64,000 bases of DNA from contig CAZJZV010000007.1 of assembly GCA_964550635.1 (NCBI GenBank), positions 7,021 through 71,020 of the forward strand, in the 5' to 3' direction. Below, piece by piece: positions 55,001 through 61,745 of the stretch. A program made the translations under genes and the position numbers. Origin of the DNA: RGIG4097 sp964550635. Lineage in GTDB: Bacteria > Bacillota > Clostridia > Christensenellales > CAG-917. Each line of letters starts with the position of its first letter. Within the stretch, counting starts at the first letter, position 1. Below the pieces are notes generated by a model. That model was not told where the DNA came from and ran no database searches. It saw only the letters and a list, made by a program, of their open reading frames with translations.

Positions 55001-56592
55001 AAGTCGTCGGTGGACGGACTTTCTTCGTTCACGTTGAGATCGAGAGAAAGAGTGCTGTTGTTATACCATCTGAGGTTGTCCCAACCGTTGAAAAGGGTTG
55101 CCTCTTTGGTATATCCGTCCATATCGTCAACGGTGAGAGTACCGTTAGGATTGGTGTTGTCAATGCCCTTGACGTTTATGGTTTTGGAAACACTTGCATC
55201 GCCGTAGTCCGAAACGCTAACGTTAAGACCTGCGATGTTTTCTTTGAAATAGAATGAAATCTTGATTTGCGCACGGTTGTCGGTAGCTTTATCGACTTTG
55301 AACCAACCGTAAACGGTTGCATCGTCCGCCTTTTTGATTTCTTTATAACCGCTATCCGTTGCGACCGTATAAGTAGTTGCACCGATGGTTACCGATTTAA
55401 TACCCGATGCAAAATATTGGAAACCCTTGTTGCTGTTCGTGACCGTAACAAGAACGTTTTTGTCGTTTGAATCTTTGTAGTCATACGAATATCTATCGTT
55501 AACCGTAAGTTCCGCACTCTTATAATAGGTTTTTCCGCCATCGACTGCTTTACCGTCCGTTGAGGTGTTGACGTAACTGTAAAGGTTGATCATTGCGTTA
55601 TCGGCAGAAACGCTATCTTGTGCGTATTCGTATTTGCTCCAAGCATTGTTTGCAAACGGGCTAGCAGGATTTCCTTCCGCTTTGGTGACGTTGTAATTCC
55701 AGCTGTCCCCTCTCCAAGTATCGTTTTCAAAGTATCTGTTGGGAGTTGCGGTTGCATTCGTGACGATAGGTGACGCACCGTCCCAAATACTCATCGTCGA
55801 TGAGTCCGTAAAGGTTGCGTTTGATGCACCGCCTGCAAGTTTAATGGTGAAATCGAAATACAAATTGGTGACGTCGAAGTCGCATTGACCCCAGTTACCC
55901 GTTTGATCCATGTAACCGAGAAGAATATTATTTTTACCCTTGGTTATCGTAGCTGACAAAGTTTTGGTGTTATCTTTCTTGAAGTTTTGGAATGTAGTAA
56001 ACGATTTCCCGGTGATAGCGTTTGCTTTCGTCGCGCTATCCGTCGCTTCAACGTAGTAACCACTGTTATCATCACCAAACGCCATGTTGTCTTCATATCT
56101 ATGTATCGTTGACGTTGCGGCTACCGTAATCTCAAAATTTGAATTTCCCGAAATCTTTCTAATGAAATCAGGAACGGCAAAGTTGACTGCGACAAACAAT
56201 TTAGGTGCTTTAACCGCGTGTGAGTCGCTTTCTTTGATTTTGAAACCGTTCGTTATCGTAGAAACGCTATAGGTCGTATCCGCCGAAGAATCCGTAAACA
56301 CACTTGTGTTGATCGTCGAAAAAACGGTGTTTTTCGTCGTCACTCGATAAGTCCAAGTACGCTTGCTTGCGTCGGTTCCCGGGAACCCGATCGAATTTGC
56401 CGTCAGTTCGTTATCGACAACAATCGAAACTGCGTTACCGTCGGAGTCTTCTGCAAACGCGACGTCGCTCATCACACTGTTTTCAGTCGTCGTCATCGTG
56501 ACCATTGCGAATGCGAACACGAACACGAAACACAGTGCAAGCACAACGAGTCTTGTGATTGAAAGCGTCTGTCTGATAGTGTTGTTTCTCAT
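46042..56592 (-). CDS. 3516-aa MBG-repeat surface protein with C-terminal anchor and Pro-Glu tail
   Basis: A secreted giant. Residues 1-47 are a signal peptide (RLVVLALCFVFVFAFAMVTM core). Residues 50-1190 are Ig-like beta-rich modules including Asn/Asp-rich stretches and FTDAEENTRYI. From about 1200 to 3200 come repeated MBG/YGX-type modules recognisable by KVYGDAD, KVYGDLD, YDGTKNA, YDGTTSV, YDGNSKS and ITPATI/INPATI boundaries. Near 3360 a single membrane helix (VWIAVGCGAAAIIALALGLG) ends in KKKKK. The last 130 residues are an inward-facing Pro-Glu-Ala repeat tail finishing in VPPVVGKKPPVVGKKD. There is no LPXTG motif. The likely role is adhesion or cell-surface structure. Start after GAGGTG. 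Confidence 0.9.
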   Translation of the reverse strand: MRNNTIRQTLSITRLVVLALCFVFVFAFAMVTMTTTENSVMSDVAFAEDSDGNAVSIVVDNELTANSIGFPGTDASKRTWTYRVTTKNTVFSTINTSVFTDSSADTTYSVSTITNGFKIKESDSHAVKAPKLFVAVNFAVPDFIRKISGNSNFEITVAATSTIHRYEDNMAFGDDNSGYYVEATDSATKANAITGKSFTTFQNFKKDNTKTLSATITKGKNNILLGYMDQTGNWGQCDFDVTNLYFDFTIKLAGGASNATFTDSSTMSIWDGASPIVTNATATPNRYFENDTWRGDSWNYNVTKAEGNPASPFANNAWSKYEYAQDSVSADNAMINLYSYVNTSTDGKAVDGGKTYYKSAELTVNDRYSYDYKDSNDKNVLVTVTNSNKGFQYFASGIKSVTIGATTYTVATDSGYKEIKKADDATVYGWFKVDKATDNRAQIKISFYFKENIAGLNVSVSDYGDASVSKTINVKGIDNTNPNGTLTVDDMDGYTKEATLFNGWDNLRWYNNSTLSLDLNVNEESPSTDDFEITPYMWFYSVVKVNAPTGTLTSANWTREQLLTKVPFAVGATSSFRYDFKTGYAGAVYDTAGNVTTGLDGQSSTSATGVGYYLFTFYCMDMSGRYTTENQISYYVRADYETPTYTLTKSANGNNLANTDWATTELTVTLVQDKASISGNNLSFTDAEENTRYISVLNGVITNIYLDTAVDSTATIATDGKSANFGGGEPGTRIYVTYSVSSTGVATWIITFGRDHSAQDTSGFTYFDFAYYTTFEIMVGDDPENETPVKYIYTGNTMQTDGVTHRQWQVLVGKKYIDGVLILVDRNKPHAPTLDQESEEKDYSEIDQIDTPSIPDATDRKWFTSGWSLDAFYAFEDSLLAQYGDGIKVYYAMKNIQNIGDFNDAGGKLSISAFLSAFGNGSVNPADYNFDAVYETLGTKLDSINEIKLNFNSALGAGMRVYYFWAVDQAGNVSDLVGYTFFVDANDYKVVGSVDQNSIFADLGVASVLEGGKSIVYKRGDMITLNFALEDGYVAYKLDYKFGNGVEDIKNKWTTDDPLSPSQSYADPNGSISLDGLEFNLLLENTDLGNLGNIPSNNGNIELIFRYRRLVTVTVTGTNVSYAGAPTEIPMTVFPEVAKSQIVYDWKQNTGAVDEFNEPIYSDLESAPSNVGEYSVAMSIDNDNYVAQTVRIPAYNILKKDVTIKINSSVGEYGDNQNIGYVVEGLVGADLAAWDPATYTFTGSALFLPTASNWLKVDGTLVADGSGFANLNVGNYAITFSDAVSADLGDNYNVSYVTATHIVTQKAITVIVKAGQGKVYGDADGTILVGVDMTTLPTGKLIGDIFNGAQESSTVGNIVYFYVNGTQLISRELGENVGEYNYSTSTAYFDVNSNYTITVDASGVKYAITQRSVSVTPVAGQKFIKNETDSYDVAYTLAANDQRFAEYLTASWALGTAGASSPVQGYTETVYALVGSFSSSSANVKFVIATGDHTVIIREIIAGSTNIVVNVTRVTPYVLNYGDTYSSSVTITADSSDYSIALSDGSTLPEGYTLKWTANLTSLNVGLRSVIIQDGTASVLDNNGADTDYILLVDSYYITINPATITVYPSATNQSKVYGDLDSVYGIGFSVAEGQEDLASKVSGSFVRVAYHADGSFYRFGERYDNVSNADGSISYNGQEFYYGYAVSSEFVSSDSNYVVVVDETALANARLVITPATIDYSQITPAFFGVDRAMNNSTELPEFSVDQKKAMLAVYSQLKRNTDDVYINFTANYVNVDTHEPDASIGEKHVLFASFTLAGNAAVNYTLVGAPDSYVLTQICYIKDEPIELTKLNFTLTKVYDGSPEFSASNVQISVSLGDNMQLMSSIIFPSANVTSNYATDVVLLFPGLRASDINIDVKEEGIEIAFTDEGMVLTVRNLSGSITPKQISIDDVIEYSVADRRYNGTSNVDLGLVFLNSVYATGDSFANVGLELLAHACDNNIITASAGTHRVTVSSVGVKANSNYALNFTADELNNKISSLTVEISPARVQLAVDYDNNKQYEGNTDADKVLDKGTDVSNSAAESAVTLIPEDAAGFDESAWANDSTFIDYVFADVTFKYSINGVADASVAFDANGNVIKHNILISGLSFIVPAGKTSESVNAVLANYELVAFDFVDGSYVANNRALVAESTISDFENIAVATLDQKVLSVQTDGIIISDKIYDGTKNATVAIKGSYDVTGFGVAPEEKDHVTLDVSGEFGDKNSGSNKSVNVKITGVKSTSTEVDYAKNYKIQKDVSAVGRASIAQAPVVVNFTVSDKEYDGTTSVDKISYTMSGLMPTETGRYYVKSYFAEYADKNVAVDESGAVVAKNAFVYGVALSCNTENVINYYPVVTSSVEIAGKTAIASDALGSVLPGTDADGNAIYYYNLDTVNVYNITKADYDSLAVKPDVLGSYTKSYTKYYIVDASSAIAGKTTETIAYVDNAKGTINPKNIKVSVVATPGSTAFSKEYDATTKFYGTDSDYSIGNSGFMADDADYIALNVGSDDVTIAYKASSVGSTSVVFTFTGNALKAKEGVAAEYANIYKNYTTVGSTASIVAEIKPRVITAQLDSVKSTYGKAPNFDGKLGYKAGEGEVIVSSNYGYMTVADYQVAFAERYSELGEGINAYRYNLVDGAFVQANDGAYVRMDGTFVEPSVDVNGKLVASYPVGTYPATISGGSSTNYTFKFAYTKFDADGNIVADSTLTSSEILVEKAILKVHAATVEEGYSYSKLYKEGGLPEIKLSYTGLVNGDNLSTILTAPVASFKYFDGSAWSDIDENVKPVSSLTSGYYAVHIDTSSALANNYVIVWDTDKVAKLNVTIAPISGVRMSDSSTVYDGNSKSDKMSVKGSVSGLDVVYSYYKNGVVAPENLVNGADLINVGSYLVVANITKVIDDEFSSTAELRSTLTITKADISLGYTPYSLDYYDYDHFDDVKGAIQNSITGVASNDMAAVKKAVKISVDGREIINAGTYKVAVKFTSPENPTSASDIKTANYNSFEKTYTITVLPAEIVVTVLESSKQQMTTYDDEGNAINKGIVFKYEFSPKSASHGLSNSDIDETYFMIMYKSMSKEGVIQEIVDAPGRYNYTISYCTDESSVVTEESDGYISIGAIGEDKDYYYGDEDSNYKVIGFTTGDFALTTDELKYSSLATIKFNDKQITDSTIQLIVNYVDEDSIADPTNNAIYQYDVDLFNDAYETLVPYIDSYGYKSSIYQLSHIRIITGSGETLSDVNHGSNDMTITVNTYLDNLNNYKLIMVYNDGSFKEITDYTSEIVTEEIDGVEYENAFVTFNTDKLGWLVYVNAVPVKVNVTSTEIPMWVWIAVGCGAAAIIALALGLGIGLSKKKKKAAIAGTGMTMDVDTPEVAEPAPVAEPTPEPTPEPKPEPVAEPTPEPVAEPAPEPVAEPTPEPTPEPTPEPAPVKVRPAKPTHVGKKKPPVIGVKEGADVNARSISAPEIAKPEAAEPAPEVAPEAAADTGKVPPVVGKKPPVVGKKD

Positions 56593-56743
56593 AATTTCAC
56601 CTCAAGTTAGCCTAAGCCGTTCTGCCGCCCGACCTCAGCCCTATAAGTTGTGTGTCTTTTTGTAGTGCCCTTTTTGTCGCCCGCGCCATGCCCATACATA
56701 TATGCATACACACGCGCCCGCGTCCCGTCCGGGCATTATACAA
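56593..56743 (-). promoter_or_regulatory. Long, GC-rich leader of the giant surface-protein gene
   Basis: About 150 nt of leader between the predicted start of transcription and the ATG. It can fold: ATGCCC near its 5' end pairs with GGGCAT 45 nt later, and several GGGC/GCCC blocks follow. I do not recognise a known riboswitch class. The remaining bases up to 56850 hold the promoter and pyrimidine-rich sequence. Confidence 0.4.
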
Positions 56744-56749
56744 CGATAT

Positions 56750-56777
56750 AATATATCACATTCCCCTATTTTGTCAA
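56750..56777 (-). promoter_or_regulatory. Promoter of the giant surface-protein gene
   Basis: Minus-strand TTGACA (56772-56777), 16 bp, TATATT (56750-56755). A TATAAT lies 13 nt further down without a matching -35. Confidence 0.65.
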
Positions 56778-56849
56778 TACCATTTTTTCATTTCCCCCAA
56801 CCTCCCTCCCTTTCTCCCTATCCATTTCCGCACCCAAATTTCCCCTCTA

Positions 56850-56918
56850 ATTTCCTCTTGGGGACGGGGATGAAAGCGGAAATCATTTCCGCTTTCATCC
56901 CCGTCCCCAAGAGGAAAT
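56850..56918. repeat. Perfect 69-bp palindrome, left of the RAYT gene
   Basis: Arms of 34 bp (56850-56883 and 56885-56918) are exact complements around a single C. The arm reads ATTTCCTCTTGGGGACGGGG followed by ATGAAAGCGGAAAT. It ends 52 bp past the stop of the transposase gene. The core 67 bp are identical to the copy at 57790. Confidence 0.95.
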
Positions 56919-56970
56919 CACTTCCACCATTTTCCCCAAAAAACTCCAAAAAAAATAAGCGCTTTCGCGC

Positions 56971-57729
56971 CTATTTCATATTGTTTCTCACTTGCCGTTC
57001 ACTATACCCAAAAATCTTCGCAATCTCTTTTTGAGTCATCCCGATCTCTTTGAGTTTCCGCATGCACTCGACCATTTTTTCTCTATCGAGTTTCAAGTAC
57101 TTCGGCGGCAATCCATACCCCGCCAAAACCTCATATGCTTTATCCTCAACGGTCTTTGAGTTCTCTTTGACTTCCGCCCATTCGGGGCAATCCGCATCCG
57201 TTCCGCATTCGCTCGCAATCGCGATAATATTCGACGGTTCGGTGTTGAAAAACTCGCTCGCAAAATCGAAGTCAACAATGCCCATATGTTGCATATAACA
57301 GTTATAACTCGAATAGTCATAATCGGCAGGTTTTTGCACAATTCCAGCGTTTATCGGATTGTTATGTATATAACAAAGGCAGTTTCCGACGTATTTCGTA
57401 TCATAAATGGCTTGACTCTTATAGCGTTCTCTGAAGACGTATCCGACACGGTCGACTTTGAAATTGTAGTATTTCGCATATCTTGTATTTACACGCAACA
57501 TATACCGTCCGAGATTCTCGACGTTCGGTGTGTAAATAAGCAAATGGCAATGGTTGCCCATAATGCAATACGCGAGAATTTTGATACCCTCTTCTTCCTT
57601 GTATTTTGCAAGGTTATAAAGATAGGTGTTCTTCATCTCGTCGGTGTCGAAGATATATTCTTTTGCAATACCCTGCACCATAACGTGAAAGCAATTTGTG
57701 TCTGAACAAGCTCTAGCGATTCTACTCAT
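56971..57729 (-). CDS. REP-associated tyrosine transposase (RAYT, Y1/IS200-like)
   Basis: A 252-aa single-strand DNA transposase. The HUH metal motif lies in IMGNHCHLLIYTPN (near residue 62). The probable catalytic Tyr is in VNTRYAKYYNFKVDRVG (near 90), and YVFRERYKSQAI and YIHNNPINAGIV are typical of the TnpA-REP group. A C-terminal helix-turn-helix (MTQKEIAKIFGYSERQVRNN) probably adds DNA binding. Start at 57729 with AAGGAGAT. The gene lies between two copies of one palindrome, its presumed substrate. It looks intact. Confidence 0.92.
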   Translation of the reverse strand: MSRIARACSDTNCFHVMVQGIAKEYIFDTDEMKNTYLYNLAKYKEEEGIKILAYCIMGNHCHLLIYTPNVENLGRYMLRVNTRYAKYYNFKVDRVGYVFRERYKSQAIYDTKYVGNCLCYIHNNPINAGIVQKPADYDYSSYNCYMQHMGIVDFDFASEFFNTEPSNIIAIASECGTDADCPEWAEVKENSKTVEDKAYEVLAGYGLPPKYLKLDREKMVECMRKLKEIGMTQKEIAKIFGYSERQVRNNMK

Positions 57730-57789
57730 AATGGTATCTCCTTTGTGCAATAAACATTATACACCACCCACCGCCATATGTCAACTACA

Positions 57790-57856
57790 TTTCCTCTTGG
57801 GGACGGGGATGAAAGCGGAAATCATTTCCGCTTTCATCCCCGTCCCCAAGAGGAAA
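57790..57856. repeat. Perfect 67-bp palindrome, right of the RAYT gene
   Basis: Arms of 33 bp (57790-57822 and 57824-57856) are exact complements around a single C, identical to the core of the copy at 56850. It lies 60 bp before the transposase start codon and 41 bp past the end of the acyl-CoA synthetase gene. Confidence 0.95.
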
Positions 57857-57897
57857 AAATTAGACGAAAAAAGGCAAAGAAAAAAGCGCTTTCGCGC

Positions 57898-59538
57898 TTA
57901 CTTTCTTAATTCGGTGCGGCGGATTTTGCCGCTGATTGTTTTCGGGAGTTCCTCTACAAAATCTATTATCCTTGGATATTTGTACGGTGCCGTTGCGTGT
58001 TTCACGTATTGTTGGATTTCTTTTTTCAGGTCTTCGCTCGGTTCCACTCCTTTCACAAGGACTATCGTTGCTTTGACCACTTGTCCCCTGACCGGATCGG
58101 GCACGCCCGTAACCGCGCATTCCACCACCGACGGATGCTCCATTATGACGCTTTCGATTTCAAACGGTCCGATGCGGTATCCGCTCGACTTGATAATATC
58201 GTCCGTTCTACCCACGAAGAACAGATTTCCGTCCTCGTCCTTCCAAGCGGTATCACCTGTATGGTATAATCCGTCGTGCATAGCGTCGGCGGTCTGTTCG
58301 GGACTGCCGTAGTACTCTCTGAACAACCCGTACGGTCTACCCTCGCTAATATCCACGCAAATCTCCCCTGCCTCGCCCATAGGGACGTCGTTGCCGTCGT
58401 AGTCGACAAGGCGGAGTTTATAGATCGGCGTAGGCAATCCCATACTACCCGCCTTCGGCGTTGCGCCGGTAAGGTTAGCGATAGTAAGCGTAGTTTCCGT
58501 CTGCCCGAACCCTTCCATAATAGAAAGTCCGGTGCTTGCTTTGAGCTGGTTGAACACTTCGGGATTGAGCGCTTCGCCCGCAGTCGTCAAGTACTTCAAC
58601 GATGACAAGTCGTACTTGCTCAAATCCGCCTTAATCATAAAGCGGTAGATAGTCGGCGGGGCGCAGAAAGTCGTGATGCCGTACTTCGCGAACATTGACA
58701 ACACCTTGTCCTGATCGAACTTGTCGAAATCGTAGGTGAACACGCACGCGCCGAGTAGCCATTGACCGTAGAGTTTACCCCATACGGCTTTACCCCACCC
58801 TGTTTCCGCGACGGTGAAATGCACCCCGTCCTTCTCGACGTTATGCCACCACTTCGCGGTGACGAAATGCGCGAGCGAATAGGTATGTTCGTGAGCGGCG
58901 ATTTTGGGATAGGCGGTGGTGCCCGACGTGAAATACATGAGCATCAACTCATCTCTCATAGGCGCGGTATCGTCGGTCGGACGGGGGTAAACGTCGGAGT
59001 AATTTTCAAACTCCGAAAAACTGATCCAACCGTCTTTCGTGCCGTTAGATACCACTTTTATGGTGACGTTAGGGCATTTTTCGCAAGCGGTTTCCGCCTC
59101 GTCGAGAACGTTACCGGTCGCGGTGCAAATTATAGCCTTAACCCCTGCGGAATTGAATCTGTACACGAAATCCTTATCCTTGAGCTGATCGGTAGCGGGG
59201 ATGACGATTGCGCCGATTTTGTGGAGCGCGACGATAGCGGGCCAAAATTCCCAGTGGCGACGGAGGACGAGCATAACTCTATCCCCCTTTTGAATGCCGA
59301 GTTTTCTGAATAAATTGGCGCACTTTGCGCTCAGGCGCATCATATCGCCGAACGTGAAAACGCGGGACTGCATATCGTTCGACACCCAAATCATCGCCCT
59401 TCTATCGGGCTCGACGGTGCCGAAGTAGTCCACGACGTCAAAGCCGAAATTGTAGGTATCGGGGACGTGCCAATCCACGCCGATCAACCTACCGTTTTCG
59501 TCGATTTGCTCTGTTAGAAATCTTTCGTACAGTTCCAT
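57898..59538 (-). CDS. Acyl-CoA synthetase (AMP-forming, medium-chain type)
   Basis: A 546-aa ANL-superfamily ligase joining a carboxylic acid to CoA through an acyl-AMP. Motifs: P-loop YFTSGTTAYPK (near 213), A5 EGFGQTETT (near 335), A7 YHTGDTAWKDEDG, A8 FVGRTDDIIKSSGYRIGPFE (hinge, near 435) and the catalytic lysine in LPKTISGKIRR near the end. The sequence resembles medium-chain or benzoate-type ACSM enzymes more than acetyl-CoA synthetase. The start is ambiguous: ATG at 59538 or the ATG four codons upstream. Confidence 0.88.
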   Translation of the reverse strand: MELYERFLTEQIDENGRLIGVDWHVPDTYNFGFDVVDYFGTVEPDRRAMIWVSNDMQSRVFTFGDMMRLSAKCANLFRKLGIQKGDRVMLVLRRHWEFWPAIVALHKIGAIVIPATDQLKDKDFVYRFNSAGVKAIICTATGNVLDEAETACEKCPNVTIKVVSNGTKDGWISFSEFENYSDVYPRPTDDTAPMRDELMLMYFTSGTTAYPKIAAHEHTYSLAHFVTAKWWHNVEKDGVHFTVAETGWGKAVWGKLYGQWLLGACVFTYDFDKFDQDKVLSMFAKYGITTFCAPPTIYRFMIKADLSKYDLSSLKYLTTAGEALNPEVFNQLKASTGLSIMEGFGQTETTLTIANLTGATPKAGSMGLPTPIYKLRLVDYDGNDVPMGEAGEICVDISEGRPYGLFREYYGSPEQTADAMHDGLYHTGDTAWKDEDGNLFFVGRTDDIIKSSGYRIGPFEIESVIMEHPSVVECAVTGVPDPVRGQVVKATIVLVKGVEPSEDLKKEIQQYVKHATAPYKYPRIIDFVEELPKTISGKIRRTELRK

Positions 59539-59550
59539 AATTATATGCAT

Positions 59551-59579
59551 AAATCCTATGCGAATACTCGATAGGATTT
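59551..59579. promoter_or_regulatory. Inverted repeat before the acyl-CoA synthetase gene
   Basis: AAATCCTAT and ATAGGATTT, 9-bp perfect arms separated by 11 bp, lie immediately upstream of the start. It may be an operator or a leader hairpin that sequesters the AGGA ribosome-binding site. A second hairpin (TTCGCTCC / GGAGCGAA) follows near 59603-59627. Confidence 0.5.
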
Positions 59580-59641
59580 AAGTGGGGTTATCGTATTATC
59601 GCATTCGCTCCCGCATCGCAGGAGCGAAGACGAGATTTTTA

Positions 59642-61420
59642 TTACTTAAGATTATTTTCGAGAGTGTCGAGTTCTTCTTTCAAGGTTTCGGGGAGTTTGT
59701 CGCCGAACTTGGTATAGAATTCCTTGATACCATCCGCATCCTTTCTCCACAAATCCTTATCGACGGTGAGAAGGTCTGCAATTTGTTCTTCGGTGAGGTC
59801 CGAACCGCTGAGATCGATATCCGCGGGATCGGGAACGTAACCGATAGGAGTTTCGACTGCGTCGACGGTTTCTTCGCAACGGCGGAGAATCCAATCGAGA
59901 ACTCTCATATTATCGCCGAAGCCCGGCCACAAGAACTTGCCGTTTTCGTCCGTTCTGAACCAGTTGACGTTGAAGATTTTGGGTTGATGCTTGATCTTCT
60001 TGCCCATCTCGATCCAATGCGCGAAGTAGTCGCCCATATGGTAGCCGCAGAAAGGAAGCATTGCCATAGGATCGCGTCTGACGACACCGACCGCACCGCT
60101 TGCCGCGGCAGTGGTTTCGGACGCCATAATCGAACCGACGAACACGCCGTGATCCCAATCTCTCGATTGATACACGAGCGGAGTGGTTTGAGCGCGTCTA
60201 CCGCCGAAGATGATTGCACTGATAGGAACGCCGTTGGGTGCTTCAAATTCGCTGGAAATGCAGGGGCAGTTCTTTGCGGGAGCGGTGAAACGGCTATTGG
60301 GGTGCGCCGCTTTGACGGGTTTGCCGTCTGCGTCGACCATACCGGGATGCCACGGATTGCCCTTCCAATCGATGAGTTCTTCGGGTGCTTCTTTGGTGAG
60401 ACCTTCCCACCAAACGGTGTTATCCGCAGGATTGATTGCGACGTTGGTGAAAATCGTACCCTTTTGCGTGGATGCAAGTGCGTTGGGGTTGGATTTTTTG
60501 TTCGTGCCGGGAGCGACTCCGAAGAAACCTGCTTCGGGGTTGATTGCGTAAAGTCTTCCGTCCGCACCTACTCTGAGCCATGCGATGTCGTCGCCGACCG
60601 TGAACACTTTGTAACCTTTCTTGGTGTAGGTTTCGGGGGGAATGAGCATAGCGAGATTGGTCTTTCCGCAAGCGGAGGGGAACGCCGCCGTTACGTACTT
60701 GGTTTCGCCGTTGGGTTTTTGGATGCCGAGGATGAGCATATGTTCAGCCATCCAGCCTTCCTTCCAACCTTGGTAGGACGCTATACGAAGTGCAAAGCAC
60801 TTTTTGCCGAGAAGGACGTTTCCGCCGTACGCGCTATTGACGGACCAAATTGCGTTGTCTTCGGGGAATTGGACGATATAACGATTGTTTTCGTCGACAT
60901 CGCACTTTGCGTGGAAACCGCGCACGAAGTCGTCGTTGTCGCCGAGAGTGTCGAGAACTTTTTGTCCGACTCTGGTCATGATAGCCATATTGAGCACGAC
61001 GTAGATACTGTCCGTGACTTCGATACCGATTTTGGAGAAGGGAGATCCGACCGCACCCATGGAGAAAGGAATGACGTACATCGTGCGACCTTTCATGCTG
61101 TCGCGAGCGATGTCTTTGAGCATTGCGTACATTTCTTTGGGGTCTTTCCAGTTGTTGGTGGGGCCTGCATTTTCTTTTTCTCTGGTGCAGATAAAGGTTC
61201 TGCCTTCCACTCTTGCAACGTCGTTGGGTTTAGTGCGATGATAGTAGCAACCGGGGAGAAGCTCTTGATTGAGTTTGATCATTTCGCCGGTAGCGACAGC
61301 CTCTGCACGAAGAGCCTCGAGTTGATCTTCTTCGCCCGTGATAAGGACGACGTTTTCGGGCTTGCAGAGAGCGATGCTTTCTTCTACGAATTTCTCAACG
61401 CCTATGTTTTGAAATTTCAT
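59642..61420 (-). CDS. pckG: Phosphoenolpyruvate carboxykinase (GTP)
   Basis: A 592-aa GTP-type PEPCK interconverting oxaloacetate and PEP. Diagnostic are the P-loop FPSACGKTNLAMLIPP (near 257) with the PEPCK-specific reactive Cys, the metal site VGDDIAWLRVG, INPEAGFFGVAPGTN and the guanine-binding FGDNMRVLDWIL. In anaerobes the enzyme often works in the carboxylating direction towards C4 acids. The ribosome-binding site is GGAGG. Confidence 0.96.
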   Translation of the reverse strand: MKFQNIGVEKFVEESIALCKPENVVLITGEEDQLEALRAEAVATGEMIKLNQELLPGCYYHRTKPNDVARVEGRTFICTREKENAGPTNNWKDPKEMYAMLKDIARDSMKGRTMYVIPFSMGAVGSPFSKIGIEVTDSIYVVLNMAIMTRVGQKVLDTLGDNDDFVRGFHAKCDVDENNRYIVQFPEDNAIWSVNSAYGGNVLLGKKCFALRIASYQGWKEGWMAEHMLILGIQKPNGETKYVTAAFPSACGKTNLAMLIPPETYTKKGYKVFTVGDDIAWLRVGADGRLYAINPEAGFFGVAPGTNKKSNPNALASTQKGTIFTNVAINPADNTVWWEGLTKEAPEELIDWKGNPWHPGMVDADGKPVKAAHPNSRFTAPAKNCPCISSEFEAPNGVPISAIIFGGRRAQTTPLVYQSRDWDHGVFVGSIMASETTAAASGAVGVVRRDPMAMLPFCGYHMGDYFAHWIEMGKKIKHQPKIFNVNWFRTDENGKFLWPGFGDNMRVLDWILRRCEETVDAVETPIGYVPDPADIDLSGSDLTEEQIADLLTVDKDLWRKDADGIKEFYTKFGDKLPETLKEELDTLENNLK

Positions 61421-61487
61421 ATATACCTCCGCTGTGGCAATGCCACAAATTTATTACAAAGTTTCGTGAGCGACGCTCGCGAACTGT

Positions 61488-61521
61488 AAAATAGTATACT
61501 ATTTTGTAGTCAAATTGTCAA
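61488..61521 (-). promoter_or_regulatory. pckG promoter with an 18-bp palindromic operator
   Basis: Minus-strand TTGACA (61516-61521), 17 bp, TATACT (61493-61498). The -10 sits inside a perfect 18-bp palindrome, AAAATAGTATACTATTTT (61488-61505), the layout of a repressor site. The leader also carries hairpins around GAGCGTCGCTC and GTGGCATTGCCAC just before the GGAGG. The rest of the 325-bp gap to the peptidase gene holds a CG-rich tract (61541-61562) and nothing else recognised. Confidence 0.7.
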
Positions 61522-61687
61522 CGAAAGGTTTTCTAATATAAGTATATGCGCGCACGCGCCTTGCATTTGACTCACGCCGCCCAAAAAGTCGGTTTTAATA
61601 TTGTTTGCAAAACAAGCGGTTTATATCATTATTTTTCATAGATAAAATGCCGTTTCGACCAAAATAAAACTTTTATCCATAAAATTC

Positions 61688-61716
61688 TTGAAAAAAAATC
61701 AATATGGATATATAAT
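61688..61716 (+). promoter_or_regulatory. Promoter of the M20 peptidase gene
   Basis: TTGAAA (61688-61693), 17 bp, TATAAT (61711-61716), then a short leader with AGAGGTG before the ATG. Confidence 0.75.
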
Positions 61717-61745
61717 CTATACAATAAATTTTTTAGAGGTGCATT

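Noticed and set aside
59582..61489. 635-aa plus-strand frame opposite pckG
   Set aside because: Antisense shadow of a highly conserved enzyme.
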